The notes under the pieces: generated by a model
The model's database searches: none
The model's input: the letters and a program-made list of their open reading frames with translations, nothing else
What the model was told of the DNA's origin: nothing
Translations under genes and position numbers: made by a program
From: Cervus elaphus
Taxonomy: Eukaryota; Chordata; Mammalia; Artiodactyla; Cervidae
NCBI RefSeq assembly: GCF_910594005.1
Contig: NC_057816.1
Span: 40,751,797 to 40,815,796 of the forward strand
Reading direction: 5' to 3'
DNA: 64,000 nucleotides
Shown here: positions 32,046 to 42,595 of the stretch, in pieces
Layout: every line of letters starts with the position of its first letter
Numbering within the stretch: the stretch's first letter is position 1

Positions 32046-32472
32046 AACCTCAAGCAAACAAAGCAAAACACAACTTGTACATGCTGCCCACACAGCCCAC
32101 ACCAACAAAATCAGGGGCATGCCAACAGAATCTGTGCCAAACTTCGTTCCTGTTGACTTTGTGAGCCTATTAGGGTACTGAATAAACACTTATTTAGCAA
32201 AATGGAGAAAAGAGAAGAAGATTGAACCAAGCGATTCCAGTCATGGAATCTTTTTTTTGTTGTTGTGAACCACATCATCTCAGACTGCACTTTATCAGTT
32301 TAATCTTTCTTAATTTGCAGTCACTAGAACAAGAGACTCAGTCTCTGATAGCAGAGAATAGCTCAGTCTCTGCCTCTGAAATTATATAAATAACATAGCC
32401 CCAGAATTCACAAGTTTTTCTTACTTTGCAGAATGAGTTCTTCTCTCCAAATCTCAACACCCAGAAGCTGGT
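32046..32472. other. Single-copy stretch, nothing seen
   Basis: A short run of T followed by TTGTTG near 32,250. No exon or repeat is recognised. Confidence 0.45.
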
Positions 32473-32690
32473 GTGCGTGCTAAGTCATTTCAGTTGTGTC
32501 CGGGTCTTTGTAACCCTATGGACTGTAGCCCACCAGACTCCTCTGTCCATGGAATTCTCCAGGCAAGAATATTGGAGTGACTGCCATTTTCTTCTCCACG
32601 GGATCTTCCCGACCTAGGGATCAAACCCTTATCTCTTAGCTCTCCTGCACTGGCAGGCAGGTTCTTTACCTCTAGCACCGCCTGGAAGAG
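32473..32690 (-). mobile_element. Bov-tA SINE
   Basis: It runs from TGTGCGTGCTAAGTCATTTC to GCACCGCCTGGAAGAGC, with a small insertion (TTAGCTC) in the head region. Confidence 0.92.
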
Positions 32691-32866
32691 CAATGTAAAA
32701 ACTAAGAAAATCTTTTCTTTAAACATTTGCCTTCAGATCCCCATAGGTGGTTGACCTTCAGACCCATCACTGTCCCCACTCAGAACTTTGTCCCTTTGAG
32801 ATTAGTTAGGCCCTGAATATGTTCCTTCAAGATTCACCTTGAACATGGATAATTTCCATCATTTGT

Positions 32867-33072
32867 GGAGGGCCCTAGTGGCTCAGATGGTAAAGAATCC
32901 GCCTGCTATGCAGGAGACACGGGTTTGATCCCTGGGTTGGGAAGATCTCCTGGAAAAGGGAATGGCAACCCAATCCAGTATTTCTGCCTAGAGAATTCCA
33001 TGGACAGAGGAGCCAGGTGGGCTACAGTCCATGGGGTCACACGGAGTCGGACATGACTGAGTGACTAACACC
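32867..33072 (+). mobile_element. Bov-tA SINE
   Basis: It runs from GAGGGCCCTAGTGGCTCAGATG to GGACATGACTGAGTGACTAACAC. It is nearly complete and well conserved. Confidence 0.93.
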
Positions 33073-33079
33073 CTTACTG

Positions 33080-33830
33080 GCCAGGCCCTGAGCAGAGCAT
33101 CTTCCATTCACTGCCTCGTGTACTTTCAGAAGCCTGCACGGGTCCTGTGCTCCTCTCCAACGGCCCTTTCATGTGACCTCCTCTTTCTAACTCTTGCATT
33201 TTTCTCACTTCTCGTTTTCAGCAGATCATCATGCTGCACGCTTTATAAACGGAGCCAATTAGACAAGATCAACTCTTCTTCCCACTCCCACCCAACCCAC
33301 CGCCTCCCATTTCCCAGGCTCTATGCCATTTCTTTTCTTTTCTTTCTTAAAATGTGAACCTCTCTCTCACACACCTCCCTACACTCTCTCTGTTAGAATC
33401 TTTTCCTTCCTTAAACCCACATATCCTCCCTTGAAATCCTGATCTGTTCTTGCTTTTACCTTTTTTTCTTCTCTACTGAGAAAAAGTTCTCAGATTCTCT
33501 TTCTCCCCTACTTTTCAGTCCTCTGTGGTCTGCCTTCAATTCCCACTGGCCCATCAAAATGTATTTGGCAAGGGTCACATGGGACCTCCCCGTTGCCAAG
33601 CCTGTGGGTGAGATGTTTGAAACTGTCCTATTGGGCATCTTCAGAATACTGAACACTCAATCATTCTTCATTCTAACAACCTCCTGGCTAACCTGACTTA
33701 GCGACTGCACTCTCTTTATTTCTCTGATCCTGCTGTCTCAGGTTCCGTGTCACTCTCTCATGGCCCTTGTTTTGGCCTCTCACACCTTCTCAGTGGAGTT
33801 ACTGGCTTCACCTCCACGAGGCCTGAGAGA
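33080..33830 (+). mobile_element. L2-like ORF2 region, degraded
   Basis: Pyrimidine-rich sequence with recognisable L2 landmarks. CAAGGGTCACATGGGACCTCC followed by GTTGCCAAGCC parallels the L2 RT N-terminal region, and CTTCTCAGTGGAGTTACTGG a later one. No frame is open. Family assignment is tentative. Confidence 0.45.
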
Positions 33831-34231
33831 CGCGTGGCAAGCCGGTGGTGGGGCATGGGTTCCTCATCAATGAACCGAATCAGGCAGCTCGCGGGGAATC
33901 CCTGAGGCCCGGTGGCGATTCCTGGACCCATAATCAGCCTCCCTGCTGGCTTGTTCTCTCTTTGCAGGTGGAGAGGAAGAAGTCAGGCCGAGGCTCTGAT
34001 GAGCACGACTACAGACCCCATTATCTAATCTCAGTGGGGCCTCGGTGCCACTCAGACAGCCTCCTTGATCCTGGCCGACTCCCTATCACACTCCTCCAGC
34101 GCATTTTCCAACTGTTCCCATTTTTCTTAAACCCCCAACCCCCTCCAGCCCCTCTGCCCACAGCTCCTGCTTTGCTTAGAAGACAGGTCCTTGACTTCCT
34201 TCTTCTTCCATGAAAAACCTCCTTGTTTCAG
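33831..34231. other. Unassigned stretch with 122-codon frame
   Basis: A plus frame at 33,845-34,213 contains an acceptor-like TTCTCTCTTTGCAG at 33,954-33,967. The predicted peptide has no recognisable domain, and the right half resembles pyrimidine-rich L2 sequence. I do not call an exon. Confidence 0.35.
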
Positions 34232-34745
34232 GGCTTGCCTGGTGGCTCAGTGGTAAAGAATCTGCCTATCAATGGAAGAGACAGGGGTTGGATCCCTGAT
34301 CTGGGAGGATCCCAACCACCACGGAGCGACTAAGCCCGCCAACTCTTTGCAACCACCTGGACCATAGCCCACCAGGCTTCTCTGTCCATGGATTCTCCAG
34401 GCAAGAATGCTAGAAATTTCCTCCTCCATTTCCTCCTCCAGGGGATCTTGCCAACCCAGGGACCGACCCCCCCATCTCCTGCAGCCCCTGCACTGGCAGG
34501 TGGGCTCTTTACCACTGAGCCACCTGGGAAGCCCAGCGAAGCCCGCGGGCCACGTCTGCTGAGCCTGTGCTCACGAGCCCGCGTGCCCCAGAGCCTGTGC
34601 TCTGCAACCCAGGAGCCCATTGCGATGAGAAGCCAGCATACCGCAACCAGAGGGTGGCCCCGCTCTCCAAAGCTAGAGAAAAGCTGGTGGGGCAACAGAG
34701 ACCCAACACAGCCATAAATAAGTAATTTATAAAGTTATTTAAAAA
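34232..34745 (+). mobile_element. CHR-type SINE, split by a Bov-tA
   Basis: The left part is GGGCTTGCCTGGTGGCTCAG to GAGCGACTAAGCCCG. The right part is AGCCCGCGGGCCACGTCTGC to AGACCCAACACAGCC plus the tail. The two halves are contiguous in the CHR model once the inserted SINE is removed. Confidence 0.85.
34340..34538 (-). mobile_element. Bov-tA SINE
   Basis: An antisense SINE with a small duplication of TTTCCTCCTCCA near 34,419-34,442. The 8-base duplication aagcccgc flanks it at 34,332-34,339 and 34,539-34,546. Confidence 0.92.
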
Positions 34746-34992
34746 TCCCCTGACCTGGGAGGATCCTACGTGCTGCAGAGCAACTAAGTCCATGAGCCAC
34801 AACTACCCAGCCTGAGCTCTAAAGCCTGGAAGCCGCAACTCTGAGCCCACGTGTCTCAGAGTCCGTGCTCCGTAAAAAGAGAAGGCGCCACAATGAGAAG
34901 CCCGTGTTCCGCAACAGAGAGCAGACCCCGCACTCCGCAACTCAGGCAGCAACGAAGACCCAACACAGCCAAAAATTACACACAAAAAAACC
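34746..34992 (+). mobile_element. CHR-type SINE, 5'-truncated
   Basis: It starts mid-element (CCCTGACCTGGGAGGATCC) and ends CAACGAAGACCCAACACAGCC with an A-rich tail. It follows the tail of the preceding CHR copy directly, so two copies of the same family stand in a row. Confidence 0.85.
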
Positions 34993-35389
34993 CCCACAAA
35001 CTTACTGCTTCTTCTGAGTCTCTCCTCCCTCTTCTCTGCCCCTCAGGGACCCCCACGCCCTGGATTGGATGAGGTATCCTCCGCCCACCAGTCCTAGAGA
35101 TCGTCTCCAGGAATTTCCCCCTGGTTCCTGCACCTTCTTCAGCTCCCCAGGCTCATCACCTCAGCTTAAAAAGAGATTCCAGTGTTTCCCACACAAATAA
35201 ATACGAAAACAAACATCCTTTTTCTCAACATGCTTCACTCAAAACACCATCCTACCCTTCTCTCTAATGGCTGCTTCCTCCCCACACCTCTTCCACTTAT
35301 AGATTTGGATTACATCAGGAATCTCCGTTCACAGCAGAATAGTTAGAAACTGCACACAAGGAAAAAGTGTAGGGGGGGAGAAAGCTATT
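34993..35389. other. Unassigned, pyrimidine-rich stretch
   Basis: The sequence has faint L2 character (CCCTGGATTGGATGAG and nearby tracts) but I cannot call it. A tract of G at 35,371-35,378 is the only simple feature. Confidence 0.3.
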
Positions 35390-35545
35390 ATCACAACCCC
35401 CCAACAATGACTCTATTATTACCCTGAGTACAACTTCCAAACTTCTTTCCATGCATATGTGTATGTACATAAGGTTAAAAAAAAAACAGATTTTAAAACA
35501 AAGATAAAATCATATTCTATGTTGTGTTCTGTGACTTGCTTATTT
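35390..35545 (-). mobile_element. Ancient L1-type fragment, left part
   Basis: The tract AAAACAAAGATAAAATCATATTC, GTTGTGTTCTGTGACTTGC is familiar from old antisense L1-type 3' sequence. Its continuation appears at 36,455-36,600, beyond an inserted LTR-like block. Confidence 0.4.
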
Positions 35546-36455
35546 CACAGAGTACTTGGAGTGTCTTTTCGCTGAGCTTAGCCAGATAATTCAGGATCAT
35601 CTCCATCTCAAGATTCTTAACCCCACCTGCTAGATCCTTTTGGCCATGTAAGGTAACATATTCACAGGCTCTAAGGATTAGCCTGTGGACTTCTCTGGGG
35701 GAGGGGGACATTATTCTGCCCACCCTAAATAGTCAGGAGCCCAAAGACATGAGAGGGGTCACAGTGATTGGTGGGATTTCAGCACAGGGAACAGCAGCAT
35801 TCTGATGAGACCTCAGTCTTGTCTCATCACACAAAGTCTCCATGCCCATAAGTAGAGATCTTCACTGTCTCTTAAAGAAACAAACTCACAGTTATAACGG
35901 TACCTCTTTTTCGGTCCATTCCGTCTTCCTTCTTTGTGGAAGTCACCTTTCTCCCCATCAGCACATGATTCTGGTAGGTTTGTCATGGAAGGCACCATGC
36001 TCTGGGCAGACCAATCACAGTACTCCACGCCTTTGGGGGCAGCAGCTGAAGGATGGGTAAGCGCTGTAAACAGCGCCTGTAAGATTCTTGGGGGAAGTGG
36101 CCTGGTCTGGATGCTGGGACAAGAAAGTTTTCTCTCTCATGGAGATGGTGAGCTCTAGAAACGCTGGATCCAAGGGAGGCCGTCCTTCCCATCATGGAGA
36201 CAGATCCTGTCTAAGAATGAAGCCATTCCAGAGGAGAGGAGAGAGACATCGGGGTAAGCAGGGGGTGAGAGATCTTAAGACCAAAGGACATCAAATACGA
36301 GCATTTGGTTCCAGACCTGCCTAAAGCCAGACAATTTCTGAACTCTTCAATTGCATGAGCCAATAAATTCATTATATCTTTCTTTGCTCGAACTTTGAAC
36401 TAGTTTGATTCAGGTTTCTGTTACTTAAAATAAAGAATCCTTACTAATATAATAC
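35546..36455 (+). mobile_element. LTR-like block (one or two old LTRs)
   Basis: The left part (about 35,590-35,725) ends like one old LTR: GGCCATGTAAGGTAACATATTC, then GACATTATTCTGCCCACC. The right part (about 36,090-36,455) ends like another: TGCATGAGCCAATAAATTC, GATTCAGGTTTCTGTTAC, CTTACTAATATAAT. The AATAAA at 36,361-36,366 is a plausible LTR polyadenylation signal. No viral gene is present. Confidence 0.45.
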
Positions 36456-36600
36456 TATTCCACAAATGGATTCATTAAATCAAACTAACCAAATACTTTA
36501 ATGGTGGTTTCCAATTTGTACTACTACTAGTTTAACTAGACCATAGTTAACATCCTTGTACATCTATCCCTATGCATATACCATTATTTAGAAAACATCT
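36455..36600 (-). mobile_element. Ancient L1-type fragment, right part
   Basis: ATACTATTCCACAAATGGATTC, GGTGGTTTCCAATTTGTAC and GTTAACATCCTTGTACATC continue the element begun at 35,390-35,545. Confidence 0.4.
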
Positions 36601-36765
36601 GGGGACTTCCCTGGTGGTCTAGTGATGACGACCTCATGTTCCCAGTGCAGGGGGCCTGGGTTTGATTAGGGAACTGGATCCCACAGGCCGAAACTAAGGA
36701 TGCCCCGTGCTGCACCTAAGACCTGGTGCAGCCAAATAAACAAAGCATAAGAAACGAAAAGAAAA
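36601..36765 (+). mobile_element. CHR-type SINE, internally deleted
   Basis: The head GGGGACTTCCCTGGTGGTC is intact and the end reads CTGGTGCAGCCAAATAAAC. The middle is about 100 bases shorter than the copy at 21,761. Confidence 0.85.
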
Positions 36766-36791
36766 CATTCAAGGAAATACAATTAGAGTGT

Positions 36792-36871
36792 TGTGCTGGG
36801 CGAAAAGTTTGTTCGGGTTTTCCGAACATCTTGTGGAAAAACCTTGAATGAACTTTTCGGCCAATCCTATA
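36792..36871. mobile_element. Mariner MITE (bovine mariner type)
   Basis: Imperfect inverted repeats read GGGCGAAAAGTTTGTTCGGG at the left and, reversed, GGCCGAAAAGTTCATTC at the right. They form a hairpin of about 80 bases. Terminal bases are decayed, so the TA target site is not clear. Confidence 0.8.
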
Positions 36872-37194
36872 CATTCGAATGTATTCTTTAGACTATATTC
36901 AAAGAAACCCATCAATTTTGCCCACCGTGATCTGGCTACAATGCCACAATCCTCTTTAAACCTCCCCCTCCTAGGTCACTAAACATCAAAGTGCCTAGTC
37001 CAATAATTCTTTTCTCCATCCTCATCCTACTAATAAGCCTTTTCTCATTTCTTCCACCTAGACGATCCTCTTAGACTCCAATGAGTCTTTCTCCTTACCT
37101 TCTTTTCTCACTTCCAGGACTGAACTTGGATGCCAATTCAAAAAAACTGGTGAAAAATTGGGAGTACTGGATTAAGACAGTTTGGGGTCTGTCT
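36872..37194. other. Single-copy stretch, nothing seen
   Basis: About 320 bases. Pyrimidine-rich in part (37,000-37,110). No exon is recognised. Confidence 0.4.
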
Positions 37195-37347
37195 GTCTTT
37201 ATTGAATTTGTTGCAGTATTGTTTCAATTATGCATCTCGGTTTCTTGGCCGTGAGGCATGTGCCAGCTCCCTGAGCATCGAACCTGTCCACCCTGCACTT
37301 GAAGACAAAGTCCCAGCCACTGGATGGCCAGGGAAATCCCCCAGAAA
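37195..37347 (-). mobile_element. CHR-type SINE, antisense
   Basis: The tract CGGTTTCTTGGCCGTGAGGC, GCTCCCTGAGCATCGAACC and CACTGGATGGCCAGGGAAATCCC is the reversed CHR head. Divergence is high. Confidence 0.7.
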
Positions 37348-37689
37348 TGATCTTCATCTTCTGCAGGAGGTCTTAGATAGCTTTAAAGACCTGATAAAAG
37401 CTATGTTTTTTCCCTTTCCAGAAAAATGCACAATCAGACAAATATTTGCATACAACTCCAGAGGCTTCAAGAGGCCCCTGGGTCACTTTGGAACCCCCAG
37501 GGAATCTCCTGATCTATATCCTCCAGGTTAAGAGCCTCTGGGTACAGCAGTGGCAAATGCTTGACTCCTCTCCAATCTTTACCACTTGCCACTTCAGTGC
37601 CCCCTGCCATTGGTAAACATCGCCCATTGGTCACGCATTCTCTTGCTGAGCTTGGCGGTGCTTAGCTAAACCTACTGTGGTAATCATTT
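37348..37689. other. Unassigned stretch
   Basis: About 340 bases. A plus frame of 109 codons (37,202-37,531) begins inside the SINE and runs across here, without known features. Confidence 0.4.
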
Positions 37690-37790
37690 CACGATCAATC
37701 ATTTCACAAACCATCATGCTCTATGCTTCAATCTTATACAGTGATGTATGTCAATTATTCCTCAATAAAACTGGGGAAAACGCTCTAAAA
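37690..37790 (+). mobile_element. Old L1 3' terminus
   Basis: CTTATACAGTGATGTATGTC then CAATTATTCCTCAATAAAACTGG is the typical end of an old L1 3' UTR. Confidence 0.6.
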
Positions 37791-39077
37791 ACAAATGAAC
37801 ATTTATCCAAGTCACAAGAAATCAAATGGTTTTCCTAAAAGACACTTCTCTTCATTTTCATATTATTTTCCATGATCCACACACACAAAAAGAAAAATTA
37901 AAAAAAAAACAAAAAACCCAGCCATTTCTGCAGATGGTCTCCTAACCTGTGTTTTCCTCAAGTGCCCTTCCTCAACTGGAGCTCATGGGTTGGAGAAAGA
38001 GAGTCAAGTAACCCAGTCATTACCAACCAACCTGCCTTGTGCAGTGACTTCACGACCATATGGGAGGTCCTTGAGAGAGCCTTCGGGGAGAAACACAGGG
38101 GCCACTGACTCTTTGGACCAGCCCAGAATAACTTAACAGAAGAGAGGGTGGGCGAGCAAGTTAAGAGGAAGTGCAGCTGCTCTTCATGACACCCATTCAT
38201 CCCTTCTCTAATCTGTCCTCCCCACCTTCTCCCCTGCCGCTGTGTCTCGGCATCTCCCAAACTATTCCGAGTGCTCCCGGACCCAGGAAGCCAGCCCAGT
38301 GTATGACCTGGGTCCTCCCTCCAGCTGTGCCCCCAAAGCACAAAAGTCTGTGACATCTGCGATTCTGCACATCTGGGGAACAGCGCTCAGGCCAGCAACC
38401 ACATTTCGCTTTCAATATAATTTCCCCTCTGCCCTTTCTGTCTATTGCAGGCCTCTTAAATCATGGTGGCTGCATCCAGACCTCCGTATCTTAGTGACTA
38501 TCTATGTTTTGCATTCCTTGCTTCCTCCTCTCCCCCCATGTTTAATGGGAAATGTTTCCTGTCAACATTTCTTCCGTCCTTTCTGGTGACTGTAACTCCA
38601 GCCATTTTGTTATCGTCAATGAATTTCATTAAAAAGGATGAAGATCCCACGTTCCAAGATCACTAGGGTAGATATTAAGTGAACTAAGGTTGACCCTCAG
38701 CTCCATCACATCCTCCAGAGACCTCCCAGAATGCCGCCTAATAACTGTTTGTGTTTTTATGTAGTCCAAGGTCATAGTTCTATACTGTGCCTTGACAGAC
38801 CACACTGGATTCCTTCCAAGAACACAATTTCTTGACCCAATTCAATGTCCCATTAAAATTTTAATCTGCCTCCTGTTACCCATGAATATTTGTAACCCAC
38901 GCTTTCCAAATACCAATTCTCCACAGAGAATTTATGTTTTAGATATTTTCTCCTCACATGACTACATGGAACACTGCTGCACACACACAAAAAGCCCACG
39001 TATCTCAAGGCCCTACAACTCGGGCCCTTTTTCTTCTAGACATATGTTCTCTATAGGAACAGAGCTCTGAACGCAGA
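37791..39077. other. Single-copy stretch, no gene seen
   Basis: About 1.3 kb. Frames of 132 codons (37,958-38,356, minus) and 115 codons (38,242-38,589, plus) overlap on opposite strands and carry no recognised domain. An A-rich run lies at 37,895-37,918. Confidence 0.45.
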
Positions 39078-39278
39078 TGTGTGCTAAGTCACTTCAGTTG
39101 TGCCTGACTCTTTGCCATCCTATGGACTGTAGCCCACCAGACTCCATGGAATTCTGCAGGCAAGAATACTGGAGTGAGTTGCCATTTCCTTCTCCAGGGG
39201 ACCTTCCTGACCCAGGGATCAAGCCTGAGGTTTCCTGTGTGGCAGGAGAATTCTTTACCGTCTGAGGCACCAGGGCCC
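39078..39278 (-). mobile_element. Bov-tA SINE
   Basis: It runs from ATGTGTGCTAAGTCACTTCAG to GAGGCACCAGGGCCC. It lies only 12 bases from the next SINE. Confidence 0.92.
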
Positions 39279-39290
39279 ACAGTTAAGGTT

Positions 39291-39563
39291 GCTGCTGCTG
39301 CTAAGTCTCATCAGTCGTGTCCGACTCTGTGCGACCCCATAGACGGCAGCCCACCAGGCTCCCCCGTCCCTGGGATTCTCCAGGCAAGAACACTGGAGTG
39401 GGTTGCCATTTCCTTCTCCAATGCATGACAGTGAAAAGTGAAAGTGAAGTCGCTCAGTCGCATCCGACTCTTAGAGACCCCATGGACTGCAGCCCACCAG
39501 GCTCCTCTGTCCCTGGGATTCTCCAGGCAAGAGTACTGGAGTGGGGTGCCTCTGCCTTCTCCG
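39291..39563 (-). mobile_element. Bov-A2 SINE, dimer
   Basis: Two BovA monomers lie in tandem: GCTGCTGCTGCTAAGTCTC...CTTCTCCAATGCATGACAG, then AGTGAAGTCGCTCAGTCGC...GCCTTCTCCG. The exact 12-base duplication acagttaaggtt flanks it at 39,279-39,290 and 39,564-39,575. Confidence 0.95.
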
Positions 39564-39709
39564 ACAGTTAAGGTTAAGGATCTTCAAATAGATTATCCTG
39601 AATTATCTGTGTGGGCCAACTTAAATTACATGAAAAGTAGAGACCTTTCTCTGGCTACAGGCAGAAGAGAGACAGCAAAAGGAGAAATCAGAGAAATGCA
39701 TAACCTTGT

Positions 39710-39830
39710 TGTGTCAGGCCCCATGCATACTAGTTACTGAATTTAATTCTTACAAGAACACTATGAGGTAAATAGATGTATTTCTTTTTATAGGTGTCTC
39801 AGTAAAACAAACGCTAAAGTCCAACAGCTG
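39710..39830 (-). mobile_element. MIR SINE fragment
   Basis: GTCAGGCCCCATGCATACTAG, TTAATTCTTACAAGAACACTATGAGG resembles reversed MIR 3' sequence. The core is lost. Confidence 0.4.
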
Positions 39831-39994
39831 CAACGAAGAAAAGTATGAGGTGACTTTCAGAGAATTCAGGTCTGCCTGATTTAAATTTACTGCGATGTCT
39901 TATGGTGTTTTCCATAAATACCACCTTTGCCATCATCACAGCAGACATCCCTGCAACCCTGCAGAAAGCAGCTCATACTCACAGCAACAACTTG

Positions 39995-40190
39995 AGGAAG
40001 GTTTTGTGGCTCAGCTGGTAAAGAATCTGCCTGCAAAGCGGTAGACCTGGGTTTGATCCTTGGGTTGGGAAGATCCCCTGGAGAAGGGAATGGCTACCCG
40101 CTCCAGTATTCTGGCCTGGAGAATTCCGTGGACTGGATAGTCCACGGGGTTGCAAAGAGTCGGACATGACTAAGCGACTTTCACTTTATT
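39995..40190 (+). mobile_element. Bov-tA SINE
   Basis: It runs from AGGAAGGTTTTGTGGCTCAGC to ATGACTAAGCGACTTTCACTTT. It has lost the usual 'cagaggagcctggtgggc' stretch and instead reads CGTGGACTGGATAGTCCACGG, a short perfect inverted repeat near 40,126-40,146. Confidence 0.92.
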
Positions 40191-40828
40191 ATCTGAACTT
40201 TAAACATGAGAAAATTGAAGCCCAGGGAGTTGAAATGCTTGAGTTCACAGCCCCCGAGGGACACAATTATATTTAAGCTCGGGATTCCTGAGGGCAGGAA
40301 CATGTTAAGGTTCTTTCCACCCACTACAGTTAGTTCCAGTCAGCGCTGAGGAGTTAAATGTTGTGTCGTCTCTTTTCTAAAATTACTGCAAGGCAGTATT
40401 TCTAGCACCTCTGAGTCAGATTTCGGTTGTTCCTCTGCCTTGATTATACGTGCCGCACCTCCCCAGTGCTGGGTCGGCTGCAAATTACATTGGTGTCACT
40501 CTGACTTCTCCAGATCCCACACCCAGCTCTGGAATGAAATGGATTCTAACACCAGCGCCTGAAGCCTCTGACTCCCACCTCCCCCAACACAGGCAAACCA
40601 GCTCACAGTCCCTTTTGTTTAAGATCTTTTGGTCAATTTGTAATCAACATGTCTTTGTATAAGTAAACTTTTATTTACTTTAGTGTTTCAAATATAACAC
40701 ACCAATTGTCAAGAAAGGAATTAAACATCACATTTAGTTTCATCACCCAGAAAACCAAAGGACGTTACTTTTAAATTGAAATGTTCCTAAAGGTCACTTG
40801 TTTTTCAGCCAATTAGTCATGTCATGTC
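40191..40828. other. Single-copy stretch, nothing seen
   Basis: About 640 bases with no family or exon recognised. The left edge (to about 40,275) may be a very old MIR remnant (AACATGAGAAAATTGAAGCCCAG). Confidence 0.4.
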
Positions 40829-40913
40829 TGAGTTGGTAATGGACAGGCAGGCCTGGCGTGCTGCAGTTCATGGGGTCGCAAAGAGTCGGACACGACTGAG
40901 CGACTGAACTGAA
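40829..40913 (+). mobile_element. BovB 3' end, sense
   Basis: The last about 85 bases of BovB: GAGTTGGTAATGGACAGGC to CACGACTGAGCGACTGAACTGAA. It joins directly, tail to tail, with an antisense BovB. Confidence 0.93.
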
Positions 40914-41052
40914 GTTGTGTCTGATTCTTTGAGACCCCGTGGGCTGCAGCATGCCGGGCTTCCCTGTCCTTCACTATCTCCCTGAGTTTACTTCAACTCA
41001 TGTCCACTGAGTTGGTGATGCCATCCAACCATCTCATCCTCTGTCACCCCTT
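40914..41052 (-). mobile_element. BovB 3' end, antisense
   Basis: The antisense BovB runs from GTTGTGTCTGATTCTTTGAG to ATCTCATCCTCTGTCACCCC. The two copies form a palindrome with arms of about 75-80 bases. Confidence 0.93.
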
Positions 41053-42007
41053 GTTGCTTACAGATTCTGTATCTAATACTATAAAAATGAAATGCATGAT
41101 AATATCTATCTTTACTTAGGAACCTAGTATTTTAAAATGAATTTCTTTTATGTGCCTGACCCTTTTAGAACTTTATATGTGTTACTTCATTTTAGTCTCA
41201 TAATACTTTACTGATATATAACTGACATGAAAAAATTAAATAAGATGTTTTCAAAGTGTAAAAAAATAAAATAAGTTGATTTCTTTGGTGTGACATACTT
41301 TCTTTCAAAAAAGAAAAGAAACCTTATTGAACTCTGTTGATTGTTTTTTCCTTAAGGTCTCTAGGTTTATCTTCCAAATTTCATAACTGTTTCATTAGTG
41401 CTACTACTTGATGAAAGAGGACCTACCTTCCACCTAGCTCATAAATCACCTCTCTGATTCTGACCTCTAGAGCTACCATAGTTTTTCTTTACTTTATACA
41501 CATTAATGCAAATACCCACTTTTAATACCTCTGAGAATGTGCATCTTGCTCTGCAGATTCTGCAAAGTTCCTGTTTGCTAAGGGCTTCCAGCCTTTCCAT
41601 CAAAAGTTATGATGGTGTTTTCATTATCCCATAATTCTTTGTACTCCTCAGCTCTGGGTCCTTGTGAACGGAAGCAAACAATAACCTGTGTGATGGTGTG
41701 TTCGTTATTTTGGCTACTTCTTCATCTATAGAACTTGACTGAGTGCAGCATTTTCAGTTTCTGTAATTCGAAAAAAACAAACATTTTTCTCAGAGCCCTC
41801 AGGCTTGTGCTACTGACTCCACCATTGTATCAGCAATCCCCGACCTTATTTCAGGATACTACAAGTTAGGTTACTAGAGTTTGGTTTTTTTTTTCCACAT
41901 TTCTCCTTTTCATAAAGTGAGAGCATTGCTTTTTCTAAGCTAACTTCACTCATATGGTCCTGCTTTAATTACCTGAAAAGGGAAACATTAAATCAGATTT
42001 TATTCGT
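41053..42007. other. Single-copy AT-rich stretch
   Basis: About 950 bases, AT-rich. No exon, SINE or LINE is recognised. Confidence 0.45.
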
Positions 42008-42213
42008 AGTGTTAGTCGCTCAGTTGTGTCTGACTGTCTGCACCCCTGAGGACTGTAGCCCCCCAGGCTCCTCTGTCCATGGGGATTCTCCAGGCAAGAA
42101 TACAGGAGTGGGCTGCCATGCCCTCCTCCAGGGGATCTTCCCAACCCAGGGATCGAACCCAGGTCTCCTGATTACAGGCAGATTCTTTACCATCTGAGCC
42201 ACTGACAAACCCA
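42008..42213 (-). mobile_element. Bov-tA SINE
   Basis: It runs from AGTGTTAGTCGCTCAGTTGTG to GAGCCACTGACAAACCC. The head has one small deletion (TCCTGATTACAGG). Confidence 0.93.
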
Positions 42214-42334
42214 CCTTATTTGTAGAGGGTGTGCCTAACTGTTTAGTCACAATAGAGTCTATTGAAGAGAGCAACTGGTGTTTTTTGGTGATCCAGATTG
42301 AATTATTTACCATTTATTAAAGTATTCCACGTAG

Positions 42335-42548
42335 AGACTTCCCTTGTGGTTCTGTGGCTAGGATCCCACATTCCCAGTGCATGGGATTTGGTCGGTGGTG
42401 AGAGAATAGATCCCACATGCATGGGATTTGATCGCTGGTCAGGGAACTAGATCCCACATGCCACAACTAAAAGATCCTGCATGCCACAATGAAGATGGAA
42501 GATCATGCACACTGAACTAAGACCCAACAGGGTCAAATAAACAAATAT
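42335..42548 (+). mobile_element. CHR-type SINE with internal duplication
   Basis: It starts AGACTTCCCTTGTGGTTC and ends CTAAGACCCAACAGGGTC plus an A-rich tail. Bases 42,379-42,418 and 42,419-42,459 are a tandem duplicate of about 40 bases, each starting gcatgggatttg and ending gatcccacat. Confidence 0.88.
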
Positions 42549-42595
42549 ATACATATTTAAAAAGAAAGAACTCCATGTGTATGGACTACATGCCT

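Noticed and set aside
33954..33967. Polypyrimidine-AG acceptor leading into a 122-codon frame
   Set aside because: The downstream peptide is featureless and the area is pyrimidine-rich LINE-like DNA, where acceptor-like strings are common.
39291..39563. Two BovA monomers in tandem as a local duplication or CRISPR-like array
   Set aside because: The dimer is the normal form of Bov-A2, and a single target duplication encloses both monomers.
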